A stretch of DNA of 56,000 nt from contig CM055100.1 in the NCBI GenBank assembly GCA_029204225.1, positions 2,197,334 through 2,253,333 of the forward strand, in the 5' to 3' direction. This document shows, piece by piece, positions 10,806 through 23,637 of this stretch. The stretch comes from Diphasiastrum complanatum. Its lineage: Eukaryota; Streptophyta; Lycopodiopsida; Lycopodiales; Lycopodiaceae. A program made the position numbers and the translations under genes. Within the stretch, counting starts at the first letter, position 1, and every line of letters starts with the position of its first letter. The notes under the pieces were generated by a model. The model searched no databases, had not been told where the DNA came from, and worked only from the letters and a program-made list of their open reading frames with translations.

Positions 10806-12151
10806 GAATTCTTACAAAAGAGCAACTCTCATATGTTAAACATGTCATAAAACAAATGAAAACTCCAATAGACTATGAACATTCTTTATACAAATCATTT
10901 ACCATAGATGGTAAATTAAGTTAATTGAAATCGCATGATTGGCATAAGATGTTGCAATTCATACTCCACTTTCTATTTGAGGTCTCTTCAATGATGATGT
11001 ACAAAATACACTTTACAATTTGTCATCGATGATTAGGTTTGTATATTTTTTTAAGGACTTGTATAAATATGTGTTATTTTAACATTTTTATGTGTTAAAC
11101 AACCTAATGTACTATCAATCTTGTAGGTGGATTTTCTCAAAAGAAATAAAAAATAGTGAATTGGATTCCATGAAAATCCAAATGATCGAAATGGTATGTT
11201 TGTTGGAAAGAGATTTTCCAACTTCCTTTTTGGATATACAAGTTCATCTTATAGTGCATTTGGTCGAAGAAGTATCAATTGCAAGACCTGTGCACATGAG
11301 ATTGATGTTCTACCTTGAGCGCTTTATGAAAGTTTTGAAGGGCTTTGTGAGACGAAAGGCAAGGCCAGAAGGTAGCATTGCAGAAAGTTGGCTTGTACAT
11401 GAATCTTTGTTTTATATCACCAAAATAATCTCACAATTGCATCTTGCAAGTCCAAAAATGTGGTGTGAAGAAGAAGATGAACGTGTTAAGGGTGAAGTAC
11501 CACAAGAAAATGATGTGCAAAATAGACTTTCACCTCAATTAAAAGAGAAAATTGACATGTTCATATTATATAATTGTGGACAAATGGAAAAGTGGATTTC
11601 AAGGTATGAAGAAGCCAAAAAGGAAAGAAACATAACATTGAAACGAAGAAGAAATATCAATCGAAGAAGAAGGAGGGTGTTGGAGAACGACGAACCTTTG
11701 GAGCCTTTACCTTCAAAATGCTCTCGTGAATGGGTTTTTGATATGATGCTAAAAGCATCCGAAAACCGAGAAGAAGTGACTGAACTAGAATGGAAATTTG
11801 TTCGTGGATGTAGATGGAAGGTTAGTGTAATATTGTTTTTGTGAAGTTTTGTTTTTGTACAACTCAATATATGAATAGTATTTCTAATTACACACATTGG
11901 TTTTTTTTTTTGTGTGTGTGTTTTAGTATACATCATACGCTGCCAACTGGGCATATGGACACCATTACTGTGTTGAGAGAGTTGACAACAAGCGACGTAC
12001 ATATGATTGTGGTATAATGGCCAACTTTCAACAAGAGAGTCGTTCCAGTGCCAGGGAACCTGATGTCATTTTGGGTGACCTAGACTATGTCGGCACATTG
12101 CAACATATTTATAAAGTTGATTACGAGATTGACAGCAGTATACTTTTATAA
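10806..12151 (+). pseudogene. CACTA transposase (TNP2-type) C-terminal half with DUF4218 and DUF4216-like parts
   Basis: The first part (10806-11092, with stops) resembles the end of the TNP2 domain: [42 protein letters not shown]. The open frame 11092-11844 then carries the DUF4218 hallmarks: VCLLERDFPTSFLDIQVHLI, VHLVEEVSIARPVHMRLMF, LERFMKVLKGF, RRKARPEGSIAESWLVHES. A basic region (KRRRNINRRRRR) follows. After a GT...TAG-like gap a further segment (11926-12151) reads WAYGHHYCVERVDNKRR, GIMANFQQESRS and DLDYVGTLQHIYKVDYEI, like DUF4216. The catalytic N-terminal half is missing and copia RT is joined to the truncated end. It is not part of the CACTA copy ending at 7952, because gene order would be inverted. 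Confidence 0.8.
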
Positions 12152-13543
<1,392 letters not shown>

Positions 13544-13557
13544 TGGTATCAAAGCAG
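13544..13557 (+). other. Primer-binding-site-like sequence (variant)
   Basis: TGGTATCAAAGCAG matches the initiator tRNA-Met primer-binding site except for A in place of G in the ninth position. It is placed correctly, upstream of and in the same orientation as the copia pol at 13878-15930. Confidence 0.6.
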
Positions 13558-13877
13558 TGATAGCCATAGCCAAGGTTGCTTGGATAATTGTACTCTTATG
13601 AATCGCTTGTCATAAATTGAAAATATTTTGCTTCAAGGCGGATCTAAGCATACTTCTATCTGCTTTGATGTTGATCGTGCATGATGACGTTCTTATGATG
13701 CTGCCAAGCTACAAATGTAAGTCACAGTTATAGCTACGAGTGCATGCACGTGCATAGAAGCTATCGCTTGTTGCTTAACTCAACTTGTTTGAGTTTAATC
13801 AAAATCTGTGAAGTCTCTTGCTAGCAGCAAATATCGCTTCTCAACAGTTTTATATCGCTCTATTAGAGAGTCGTTTA

Positions 13878-15930
13878 GTAGAAAAGTGATGTTTAGCCAA
13901 TGCCAAAGCGATCAAGTGTATCTTTGTCAGTTATGATAGGACAAAGGCGTATAGGTGTCTTGATCCTATAATGAACAAGATTCACATTAGCAAAGATGTT
14001 ATCTTTGATGAGATTCATAGGTTTGAGGATAAAGACCATGTAGGTGATGAAAGCATCAAAAGACTTCCCACAATCTTGGAAGAAGACGAAGAAGATGCTC
14101 CACATGATGATGCACACGAAGACGAAGTTTGAGAGGGACGCCACCTATCCAAGAGCCTATGGAAAGGTACTTGCCGATAGGAGCAATGAAGGAGAAACTT
14201 GTTGGAAGTAAGAGACATTACTTGGACACTCCTTGGGACACATACTCTCCAAGAAGTGTATCATCGGAGTCTAAGGTACCTAAATGGTATGAAAAGATCA
14301 TGAAAGATACGAAGATGAATCAACCTAGATCTAGTTCGCAGGAAGAAGTGAGAAGATTAATGCGGGAAAGAAAGCCTCCCGATCCCTATCATGTGAACTA
14401 TGCCCTAATCAGTGACAGTTTGAAATGCGAGAGCCATCAACCTTCCAAAGAGTGGCAAAGGGCAATGGAAGAGGAGATGGAGTCTATCCACAAGCATGGT
14501 ACATGGGAGTTGGTTGACTTACCACTTGGGAAGAAACCCATTGACAACAAATGGGTGTTTAGAACAAAGTTTCATGCGGATGGTACGATAGCAAAACATA
14601 AGACACATCTAGTAGTAAAGGGCTATGAGCAAAGCAAAGGAATTGACTGCAAAGAGACATTTGCTCCCGTGGCTAAGTGGACTACGCTACGCCTTAACAT
14701 CGCCTTAACATCTCATTTTGGGTGGAAGATCCATCAAATGGATGCGAAATCCGCATTTCTAAATGGTGACTTGGAGGAGGAAGTATACATGGTTTTACCA
14801 CAAGGCTTCATCTCGAAGGGGCAAGAGCAAAAGGTATGCAAACTACACAAAGCTCTCTATGGCCTCAAGCAAGCGCCACGCACATGGTATGGAAGAATTG
14901 GCCATTACTTTTTTTCTCATGAGTTTGTTAGGACAAATCCAAATCTTTATGTTCTTATAAATGAATATAGCATTGCCTTGAATGTACTTTATGTTGATGA
15001 TATTATTATCACGGGCAATGATGAGAATCTCATTTATTCTATCAAAGCCAACTTGTGCAAGCAATTTAAGATGATAGATTTAGATCTTATTTACTATTGC
15101 TTGGGAGTCAAAGTATGGCAGAAGCAATAATATCAGGTTGTGCCAAAGCAAGTACGTACCCGAGATATTAGAAAGATTTTGCATGACGGAGTGCAAATCT
15201 TCCATCACTCCTTGCGAAGCTGGTAAGAAGCTATCCCATGTTGATGATAGTGGTCAAGTTGACGCTACATTATTTTGTCAACTAGTCAGGAGTTTGATTT
15301 ATCTTACGACTACTCATCCTGATATTTGCTATGTTGTGAGCTTGATTAGTCAATTTATGTCATCACCTACTATGGATAATTGGAAAACAACGAAGAGGAT
15401 TTTGAGGTACGTGAAGGGCACACCTAACCTTGGCTGCGTCTACAAGAAACCAAGTGCTTTACCTAAGTTGCAAGGCTACGTTGACACTGATTGGGCAGAA
15501 AGTGTAGATGATAGAAAGTCAACTACAGGGTATGCTTTCAGTTTTGATAGTGGCTGTTTTTCATGGTCTAGCAAGAAGCAGGACACTATTTCTCTTTCTT
15601 CTAGAGAAGCTGAGTATAAAGCGCTAAGTTCTGCTACTCAAGAAGCTGTTTGGTTGCGTAAATTGTTGAGTGAGATTGGCACGAAGCATGTACATCCTAC
15701 TGTTATTTTCTATGATAGCCAAAGTGGAATACAGTTGGCTAAAAATCCTGTCTTTCACGCGAGAACAAAGCATATTGAAGTGAAATATCACTTTGTGCAT
15801 GAAAAACTACAACATGAAGATTTAAGTATTACACACTATTCTATGATGTTACAACTTGCTGATGTATTGCTATAAGTAAGGAAGAGTTTGAAACTTTTAG
15901 AACTAAACTTGGCTTGGATGAAGTTATGTA
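13878..15930 (+). pseudogene. Ty1/copia pol fragment: integrase end, RT and RNase H, frameshifted
   Basis: The fragment opens with the end of the integrase module (AIKCIFVSYDRTKAYRC, KDVIFDEIHRFEDKDHV). A frame change near 14130 leads to the pre-RT linker and RT: SKEWQRAMEEEMESIHKHG, DNKWVFRTKFHADGTI, HQMDAKSAFLNGDLEEEVY, LHKALYGLKQAPRTWY and an intact YVDD (about 14990-15001). A stop at 15128-15130 with a one-base phase change separates the RT end from RNase H, which is otherwise well kept: [61 protein letters not shown] final frame change leads to FETFRTKLGLDEVM and a stop near 15930. Only about 320 bp separate the primer site from integrase, so gag, protease and most of integrase have been deleted. 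Confidence 0.9.
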
Positions 15931-16964
15931 AAAAGTTTTGCTTATGACACTATCATGGAGGTATGTTCCATGAATAGAGTAAACCTTAAAGTAAAGAGAG
16001 ATGTTGATCATTGAGGAAGATAGTTAAAAAAACAATGATCAACTTATATAGTGCTTTCTAAATTTGATGATACCACGTGTGCCCAATTCTAGAATTTTTG
16101 GGCCGTCTTTCTTTTACGAGCCTTTTGAGTGCTCTTAAGCAATTTTCTCTTTGTACTTGAGATGATTGTGAATACACAGTTTATGGAGAGCTATTTCGTC
16201 TTGTCTTGTCTTGATGCACTTGACGATGTGCTATGGTGACTGATTCGTCGGGTTTTAAATCGTATTCTCAACTTAGACATTCTTAACTTTGTCATAATAG
16301 CACTAAGCGAAACGATTGTGGCAATATAAGTCTTTATAGTTTCTTAATTTATTTTCAAGTTTTTTTTTGGTTATTTATCTGAATTTAGATAATGCTGCAT
16401 GAGTGACTGGAGATTAGCTGATTTTCATGTTTTTATTAAATTCAATGTTTGATTTATTACAATATGTTGAAAACAATATTGGAAGTTAATCTGGGAGTCT
16501 ATCAATGCTTTATTATTTGCTTTATTTGAAGCTAGTCAATTATTGATCTTTTGATTTGTTAGCTATTCTTTCTATTTTTTCTAAGATTTCAACTCATTCC
16601 TTTTGTCTTTCACATTTTGAAGACATAGATTTGTCAAATGGCATTGTCTTTTTTGTAGATCTAAACTTCTTGTTATCATCACTTTGAACTAAGAAATGTT
16701 ATAAATTTCACATCTAGAGTGATTGTTCCCTTTGAATTCCGCACCTTGGTTGAAATGAAGTCGAATGCTGTATTAATTTTATGAACGTAGATCAGTAGTA
16801 ACTGACTACCCTCTGGAGGATTGTAGGAGTGTTTCAGCTGGCAGTGCCCAGCGAACGCATCTGAACTCCATCTGAATCTCAAAAGAGAGTCGCGAATGTT
16901 TCATGAATTTTTTTCTCACGATTCTCATCATTCGTATCGGAGCACCGCTCGACTCACAACAATC
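15931..16964. other. Post-pol copia sequence and possible 3' LTR; no gene
   Basis: A purine-rich run (AAAGTAAAGAGAGA) followed by TGTTGATCATTGAGG at about 16002 could be the polypurine tract and LTR start of the copia element on the left, but I found no matching 5' LTR copy. About 16680-16960 contains an open minus frame without a recognised domain, joined near 16965 to copia RT. Confidence 0.35.
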
Positions 16965-17436
16965 AAAGGATACTTCATCACAACTACTATAAGCTTTTAC
17001 ATTTTGCTCCATAGGAGTATCTACTCCTTTGCAATTTTTCATTCCAAAATTTTCTAAGATAGAAGATGCATATTTGGATTGACATATAAAACTAAAATCC
17101 ATTCCTCTTGATACTTCTATGCCTAGTATGAAATGAAGAATTCCAATATCTACCATCTTAAACTTTCTATACAATGCAATCTTGACTTCTCTTATGCCAT
17201 CTTGATCATTACCACTAAGAATAATGTCATCTACATATTAAATGAGAATAATAATATTTCCTTTATTGAATTTCATGTACAAGGAAGGCTCGTTAGAGCT
17301 AACTACAAAATGAATAGAGATTAAGAAAGAGTACGAAGCTCTACATGCTTGCTTGAGCCCATAGAGGCTCCTTTGCAATAAGCACACGTTGTCTTCAAAA
17401 TCCTCCTTGATGAAGCCCTCGGGTTGTCTCACTTAG
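16965..17436 (-). pseudogene. Ty1/copia RT fragment
   Basis: Minus strand from 17436 downward: RQPEGFIKEDFEDNVCLLQR, SLYGLKQACRASYSFLI (normally QAPRAWY), SNEPSLYMKFNKGN. After one stop come YVDDIILSGNDQDGIREVK, FKMVDIGILHFILGIEVSRG, DFSFICQSKYASSILENFGM and GVDTPMEQNVKAYSSCD, ending near 16965. It belongs to a different copia lineage from the RNase H fragment at 17757-18224. The N-terminal RT, RNase H and all flanking genes are absent. Confidence 0.85.
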
Positions 17437-17444
17437 AATTTGTT

Positions 17445-17756
17445 TCAAATACGAACACATATCATGCTACACAGTACCACGGACAGAAAACACTCTCCAC
17501 AACAAGCTCACATAGCAACTGTATTTCTTAAAATGAAATTAAACTGTACATATTGTTGTTGACTGAGGCAACCAATGCATGAACCAGGTTGTCGTTAGCG
17601 GGACACGTGTCTCGTCGACTTGCCTCGTGGCGAGGCCAACTGATCCTTATTAACTGATAGGACCCACTATACAGTAGCATAGTGATTCTACTTTAATTCT
17701 AACTCTCTCCCTTAAAGTAGAGTCTACTATATATAGTCATTGACATAGCTTTAAAG
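17445..17756 (-). other. Possible 3' LTR of the copia element ending at 17757
   Basis: On the minus strand the RNase H frame ends at 17757 and is followed by about 35 bp and then a purine-rich run (TTTAAGGGAGAGAG) leading into TTAGAATTAAAG. This resembles a polypurine tract and LTR start. The sequence then runs non-coding to about 17445, where another copia RT begins. Boundaries are approximate because no partner LTR is in the window. Confidence 0.4.
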
Positions 17757-18224
17757 TCAACAAACTTTAAGTACAAAAAGTTTTGATCTAAACTTATCAA
17801 ACTTTTCTCCAACAAGTGGCTTAGTGACAATATCAGCTAGTTGTTCTTCCGTACTAGAATGAACAACATGAATTTCACGACTCAGCAACCTCTCACGTAT
17901 AAACTGATACTGAATCTCAATGTGTTTGGTTCTCGCATGAAACACTGGATTTTTTGCTAGCTGAATGCCACTCTGACTGTCACTATGTAATGTCGTGAGA
18001 TTTTTCTGCTTCATGCCAACTTCTTCCAAGACTTGTCTCAACCATATAGCTTCTTGTGCTGCACTACACATTGCCTTATACTCTGCTTCTGTGGTGGATA
18101 GAGCAATTGTATTTTGCTTCCTACTAGACCAGGAAAAGCAACTGCCACAAAGCTGGAATACATACCCTGTGGTGGATCTACGATCATCATAGTCACCTCC
18201 CCAATCCGCATCCACATAGCCACA
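17757..18224 (-). pseudogene. Ty1/copia RNase H and C-terminus (3' part of a split element)
   Basis: The frame reads [60 protein letters not shown] and [20 protein letters not shown] to a natural stop. It starts exactly at the chromovirus LTR boundary (18225). It is most economically the continuation of the RT fragment that ends at 23638 on the other side of that chromovirus. Between the two pieces about 120 residues of RT connection and RNase H onset are missing. Confidence 0.85.
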
Positions 18225-19143
18225 TGTTGCGCCGACGCCTCAAAGGGCGCTGGGACTTGAGCGGTTTCCCCAACACGTGCTTAAGTCTAACATTCATCCA
18301 TCATGCACTTACGTAAAAGCCAACTCAGAAACGTAACAAGCTTAACCATTCAGACTTAAGAAAATTGGAATCCCAACCAACCCGAAAGCCAACTCAGAAT
18401 CCGTCCCCAAAAGGTAACCAAAGGCAAAGACAAGACACACATGAAACCCAAGGCATAGTGGTCGCCAAACTGACCAATTGGCATAGCGGCCAGCCCCATG
18501 TCGATGACAGGGACCCTTAGGCGCCAGCGACGCAAAAAGGTTGTAGTAAGGGTCCTTCCACTTGGACCAGTCTCGGAGGCGAAACCGAAATGGTAATCAT
18601 CCCTAAGGATCAACTTTATTAGATTTGGAAGAGGTTACATTCATACTTAGACTGACCGGTCTCGGGGCCACCAACACGTGCCGGGCATTGTGCATGGGTC
18701 ATGCTGGTAGAGGGAGCTGAGACCTGGCGACTGGATTCCTAGCGCTGGTTGAGCTGCCCAAGTTTCTGTCTGCTGGACTCCCCCCTATAGTTCTGCTGTG
18801 ATTCTGCGCACCCCCTCTGTTTTGAAACATAGTGCTTTCTGGTAAAGCACGCTTTTTGAGACTTAGTTTTTATTTTGTTGATTAAGCCTGGCAAGCCTGG
18901 CAGAATTAGTCTGGCTCCCGGACATGGGTCCCGGGAGCCGTCCGGACGGCAGAATCAACTTGCTTCCTGACTAGGCCATGACTCGAGCTCTAGAGCTAGC
19001 TCATGACTTGTGACTACTTGACTGGCTCACCACAGGTCGGAGGCTCAGTCCTTGACGTTCTAACTTGCTCTGGGACCTTAGGGAGAGTCACCCCTTACAA
19101 TCTCACAGGGCACACTAGGTGCACCTGAGTCAGCTTTACAACA
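18225..19143 (-). mobile_element. 3' LTR of the gag-less chromovirus
   Basis: The segment is bounded by TGTTG at 18225 and CAACA at 19139-19143, a perfect 5-bp inverted repeat. On the minus strand a polypurine tract (GAGGGGAGGA, about 19144-19154) directly precedes its start. Length is 919 bp. The terminal 46 bp recur with four substitutions at 23592-23637, which is the surviving part of the 5' LTR. Confidence 0.85.
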
Positions 19144-19388
19144 TCCTCCCCTCGTTTGAAAAAGCTGATGTCCTCATCAGGGCCAAACTAGATCTAGGAC
19201 GTATGGCACGGGCTCAATTCACCGGCCTTAACAACTTTTGAATTAAAAAAAAAAAAGATACATTGGCAGTAGCACAGGAAAAGTGTAGATAAAGTTCACT
19301 TACGTAAAACCTGTGTAAAGCTGCAAGTGATTTATTGACAAACTTAAGAAAGATACCTGGAAGTTCCTTGAACTTCAAAATTGGCCAT

Positions 19389-22300
19389 GAGTGTTTATGT
19401 AGGAGGCATGCCGCCAGGTAGTGCTTTGTGTGCCGATCTGGGAAAACGACTATTCCGTTGATTCTTCTGCAAATAATCTGCAAGTACTTCAGGGGCTCCC
19501 TCCTTAAGTTTGTCTTTGTACTCCCAAGAAGCCTCAATGAGTGGAGCTCGTAGCCACTTCACTAGATATTCACGTTGCACGCCAATTCGCTTTCTATGTG
19601 TCAATATTTGTTATGGTACAAGCTGCCTCTTTGTATCATCAAGTGTCGTTGGTGGGTGACGAAGTTCGTGTTGCCGATCAAATCGCTCATCTGGTTTGTA
19701 CCGTTTGAGTAATGAGATATGAAACACATTGTGTATATCCAAGCTGGATGGCAGCGCCAATCGATAAGCCACTGGATTGATCTTCTTGGTGACATGATAT
19801 GGTCCCGCATAAGGTCGAACAAACTTATGAGAGAAACCTTTTGGTAACACAATGTTCTTTGTGTTCAGCCATACTTGATCGCCTTCCTCAAATTCCAATT
19901 CTCGTCGATGTGGGTTCACGTCAGCTGCCATACTTCTTTGGGACTGCTCTAAAAATGACTTCACCTCTGTCAGCTTTGTGTGCCACTCATTGATGAATTT
20001 CTCCACAGTGGGTACTGGGGTTTCTTGCACACTTGTAAGAAAAGAGCTTGGAACAATCGGTAGCCGACCATTGCTTATCTCGAAGGGTGCCCGTCCAGTA
20101 GATCTGTTCACTTGGTTGTTATGTGCAAACTCGAGAATATCCAAGTAGCTGACCCAATCGGATTGGTCCCAAGCGACATAATTTCGTAAATATTGTTCAA
20201 TCTGTCGATTGACTCGTTCCGTTTGTCCATCTGTTTGAGGGTGATATGTAGTGCTGAAATTCAGTCCAGTTCCCACGAGGTGAAATAAGCAAGTCCAAAA
20301 CTTTCCGACGAACTTGGTGTCTCGGTCAGAAATAATCGTTCTAGGTAGGCCATGGTATTTGAAGACACATTTGAAAAATAACCTTGCCACTTCTTCAGCT
20401 GTCACTGAACTTTTAGTTGGTACAACGTGAGCTTGTTTTGAAAAACGGTCAACCACCACATAAATTGAGTCGAAACCCTGGCAACATGGTAGGTGAACAA
20501 TAAAATCCATGCTCACTGAGTCCCAAGGGTATGTTGACACTGGTAATGGCTAGAGTAGCCCTGTTGGGGCTAGCGGTTCCACCTTCACTTGTTGACATGT
20601 AGGACATGTTTGCACACAGGATTCAACGTTTGTCCACATATCTGGCCAATAGAAGCCTCTCTTGAGGAGTTCATACATGCGATTCACCCCTGGATGTCCG
20701 ACGGCTAGTACATCATGATGCTCCCTCAAGATTTTCTTCTTCAAGTTGATGTTGTCTGGAACATATACCCTGCGTTGTTTATAAACAACCATTTGGTCTT
20801 TCCAAGTGAAATGTCTACAAGGCTTTCCCAGTTGGAATTCGATCATTAGTTTCTTAGCCAACACATCTACACCATAGTTCTCTTTGATTTCTTGGAGTAG
20901 ACTGGTCGCCTGGGTTGAAACCGTCGCCATCAAGTGCTCCTGTCTACTGAGTGCATCTGCTACCACATTATTCTTTCCCGCCATATGTAGAATGTCTATA
21001 TTGAATTTCGAGAGAAAGTTTTGCCATCGCATCTACTTTGGCGTGAGCATACCTTGGGATGAGAAGTACTTAAGTGATACATTGTCAGTGAACGTCTTAA
21101 AGGGCTTTCCTGCCACATAATGTCTCCAATGCTCCACTGATTGTACGACTGCAACCATTTCTTTCTCGTGAGTTGGCCAACGTCGTTCTACATCACTTGA
21201 TTTCTTTGAAAAATATGCAATTGGTTTTCCCTCTTGCATCAACACGGCCCCAATAGCAAAGTTTGACGCATCTGTATGTATTTCGAATGGTTTGCTAAAG
21301 TCCGGTAGGGCAAGAATGGGTTCTTGAGTGATCCGTCGCTTTAGTTCTTGGAACGCTGCTTCACATTTTGGTGTCCATGTCATTTTGAGATGAGTCTTTG
21401 TCTGCTCCAACAACGGTGCCACAATTTTGCTAAATGCCTCAATGAATCTCCTGTAAAAATTACATAGCCCCACAAAGGATTTGATGCCATGAACAGTTTT
21501 AGATGCTAGCCAATCCAAGATAGCCTTGATCTTCTTAGGATCCATTCGAATCCGTCCGTGGCCTGTAACATGTCCAAGGAAGTCAACTTCCTCCACCACA
21601 AACTCACATTTCTCTCTTTTCGCGAACAAGCAGTTCCTCCTCAATCGTTGGAGAACTGTCCTTAAATGTTTAATGTGATCTTTAAGGTTCCGGCTAAATA
21701 CTAATATGTCATCGATGTACACAATGACAAATTCATCCAGACAGTCTTGAAAAATATTGTTTATCAACGTGCAAAAAGTGGCTGGTGCGTTTGTTAGACC
21801 GAATGGCATCACTAGGAACTCGTGACTCCCGTACCGCGTTCGAAACGCCGTTTTGTGCTCATCACCTTTAGCTATTCGAATTTGATGATATCCAGATCTG
21901 AGATCTATTCGGCTAAAGTATTTGGCATGTTTGAGTTGGTCGAATAGGTCATCAATTCTAGGCATGGGGTACTTGTTCTTGATGGTACTCTTGTTAAGCA
22001 TGCGATAATCCACACACATTCGAAGAGTTTTGTCCACCTTTTCCACGAACAACACTGGGGCTCCAAAAGGTGAAGCGCTAGATCTAGTAAAACCTTTGTC
22101 TATCAATTCACCAAGTTTTCGTTTCAGTTCTGTTAACTCCTCTTGTGACATTCTGTAGGGTGATTGTGAAGTTGGCTCCGTTTCTGGTACCAACTCAATT
22201 TTATGGTCCACCGGTCTTCGAGGAGGTAGCTTAGCTGGGAGTTCCTCCGGAAACACATTGCTAAATTCTTCTAGCAGATCTGCCACTTCTTTTGGCAAGT

Positions 22301-22877
22301 TTTCTTGTCGCACGCTTTTCTCTTCTGGGACTTCTCGGCAGATGCAAAGAAAGCACTTTGACCTTTTCCCTTTCGCCATTCTTTTCATTGCTAATGCTAC
22401 AACCAGATTTTGTTCAATATCAGTATCCTTAGCATTTCCTCCGGGCAGGGCTTTTGTCACGCAGATTTGTCCCTTGTAATCCAAGAGGACCAAGTTTGGG
22501 CTCCTACCCAAAACTGCGATACAATGTTCATTTAACCAAGGGAGGCCCAAAATCACATCGAAGGCATCCATCTCTAAAATCACAAAGCTAAGTTTAGCCT
22601 TCCATCTTCCAATCTGCACCGGGATGTTCAATGTCGCTTTGTCTGCATCTAGTGCTCTCTTTGTTGTTTCTACCTTGAGAGTAGATGTAACATTCCTGGT
22701 CGGCAAGCTGAATTGTTCCACTACGCTCCTTGAGATATAGTTATGTGAAGCTCCGGAGTCGATCATGAAATCTGACTTCCTCCCCGCGATCTTTCCTGAT
22801 AAGAATAACAATCTTGAACTAGTCTTGGGGGTTGCCCCATGGAAGTTCCTTTCCATACTTGTGTGTCGTCCACTCAT
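19389..22877 (-). pseudogene. Chromovirus pol (protease, RT, RNase H, integrase, chromodomain) with three in-frame stops
   Basis: A frame read from 22877 begins [18 protein letters not shown] and has a normal aspartic protease ([14 protein letters not shown]). It continues through RT ([58 protein letters not shown]) and RNase H ([19 protein letters not shown]). Integrase has its HHCC finger (HHDVLAVGHPGVNRMYELLK, CVQTCPTCQQVK) and catalytic core ([39 protein letters not shown]). A chromodomain ends it (REYLVKWLRAPLIEASWEYK). Stops lie at 21033-21035 (TAG), 20550-20552 (TAG) and 19611-19613 (TAA), with no frameshift from 22877 to 19611. The two TAGs stand where Gln is expected. No gag precedes the protease, which is unusual for a gypsy element and suggests dependence on gag from another element. 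Confidence 0.92.
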
Positions 22878-23577
22878 AAATGTAAGCTCCTCTCACAACT
22901 CCCAACTAGATCAGATCACCTGGATCAAAACAAGTAGTCAGAGATAATTCAGGTCTAGGCAAGCACACCACAAACAAACATACCAACCAACGCTAAACAG
23001 AGGATCCCTCTCAAGTCACATTCCCCTTGAGACCGGACGTAGGACCTTTGCCTAGCCGCGCCCACACAAATCTATCACAGAATTAGCCCACGGGGAAACA
23101 TCCATCCAACCATCTGTGCTTTCACCATCAAGCAACACATTGCCTCAGTCACGCCCCACCACTTTTTGGTCGATAGCCCTTATAGCTAAACGATCGGCAG
23201 CTATCCCGCACCGGCAGCTAACCACCCGTGCTTTACACCCGATTTCGAGCAACATCTCTGTATCAATGGTTAGCCCGTACAGTTTGAATATGTCGTTCCG
23301 CACCCCACAAGGTACAGACCGTGCTTTCACCTACCTAGGCAGCACTTTGCCTCATCCGTCCTACGTGCAGACAACGCCAGGCCCGAACCGCGAGAACCGA
23401 CCGTGCTTACACCTCGAGGGCAGCACTTTGACTCATCAAGTCCCCTGTTCTGCCGACCACCCCGACCGTGGACGCACCCGTGCTTACACTGTGGGCAGCA
23501 CCTTGCTCAACGGTTGTCCTGACAAATTCCAAAACATGGCCATCCATGTGAGACTTGCGTAGCTGACCGGCTAGTCT
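22878..23577 (-). repeat. Chromovirus leader with degenerate tandem repeats in place of gag
   Basis: Between the primer-binding site and the protease start there is no gag reading frame. Instead, on the plus strand a motif CCGTGCTTnCACC followed 10-15 bp later by GCAGCACTTTG or a variant recurs at about 23116, 23228, 23321, 23403 and 23480. Spacing shrinks from 112 to 77 bp. GC content is well above the surroundings. Confidence 0.6.
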
Positions 23578-23589
23578 GCTCTGATGCCA
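23578..23589 (-). other. Chromovirus primer-binding site
   Basis: The minus strand reads TGGCATCAGAGC, one substitution from the initiator tRNA-Met primer site. It lies two bases inside the end of the LTR remnant (CAACA at 23592-23596 on the minus strand), the expected position for a minus-strand element. Confidence 0.8.
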
Positions 23590-23591
23590 CA

Positions 23592-23637
23592 TGTTGCGCC
23601 GCCGCCTCAAAGGGCGCTAGGACTTGAGCAGTTTCCC
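23592..23637 (-). mobile_element. 46-bp remnant of the chromovirus 5' LTR
   Basis: The plus strand starts TGTTGCGCCGCCGCC and matches the first 46 bp of the LTR at 18225 with four substitutions. After GTTTCCC the two copies part completely and copia RT sequence begins at 23638. The rest of this LTR has been deleted. Confidence 0.85.

Larger units (their letters stand above)
18225..23637 (-). mobile_element. Ty3/gypsy chromovirus inserted in copia, 5' LTR truncated, gag missing
   Basis: Order on the minus strand: 46-bp 5' LTR remnant (23637-23592), primer-binding site TGGCATCAGAGC (23589-23578), a repeat-bearing leader of about 700 bp, then protease-RT-RNase H-integrase-chromodomain, polypurine tract and 919-bp 3' LTR. 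Copia sequence flanks both sides (RT end at 23638, RNase H at 18224), so it inserted into a copia element. The missing 870 bp of LTR and about 360 bp of copia on the same side point to one later deletion. Confidence 0.88.
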
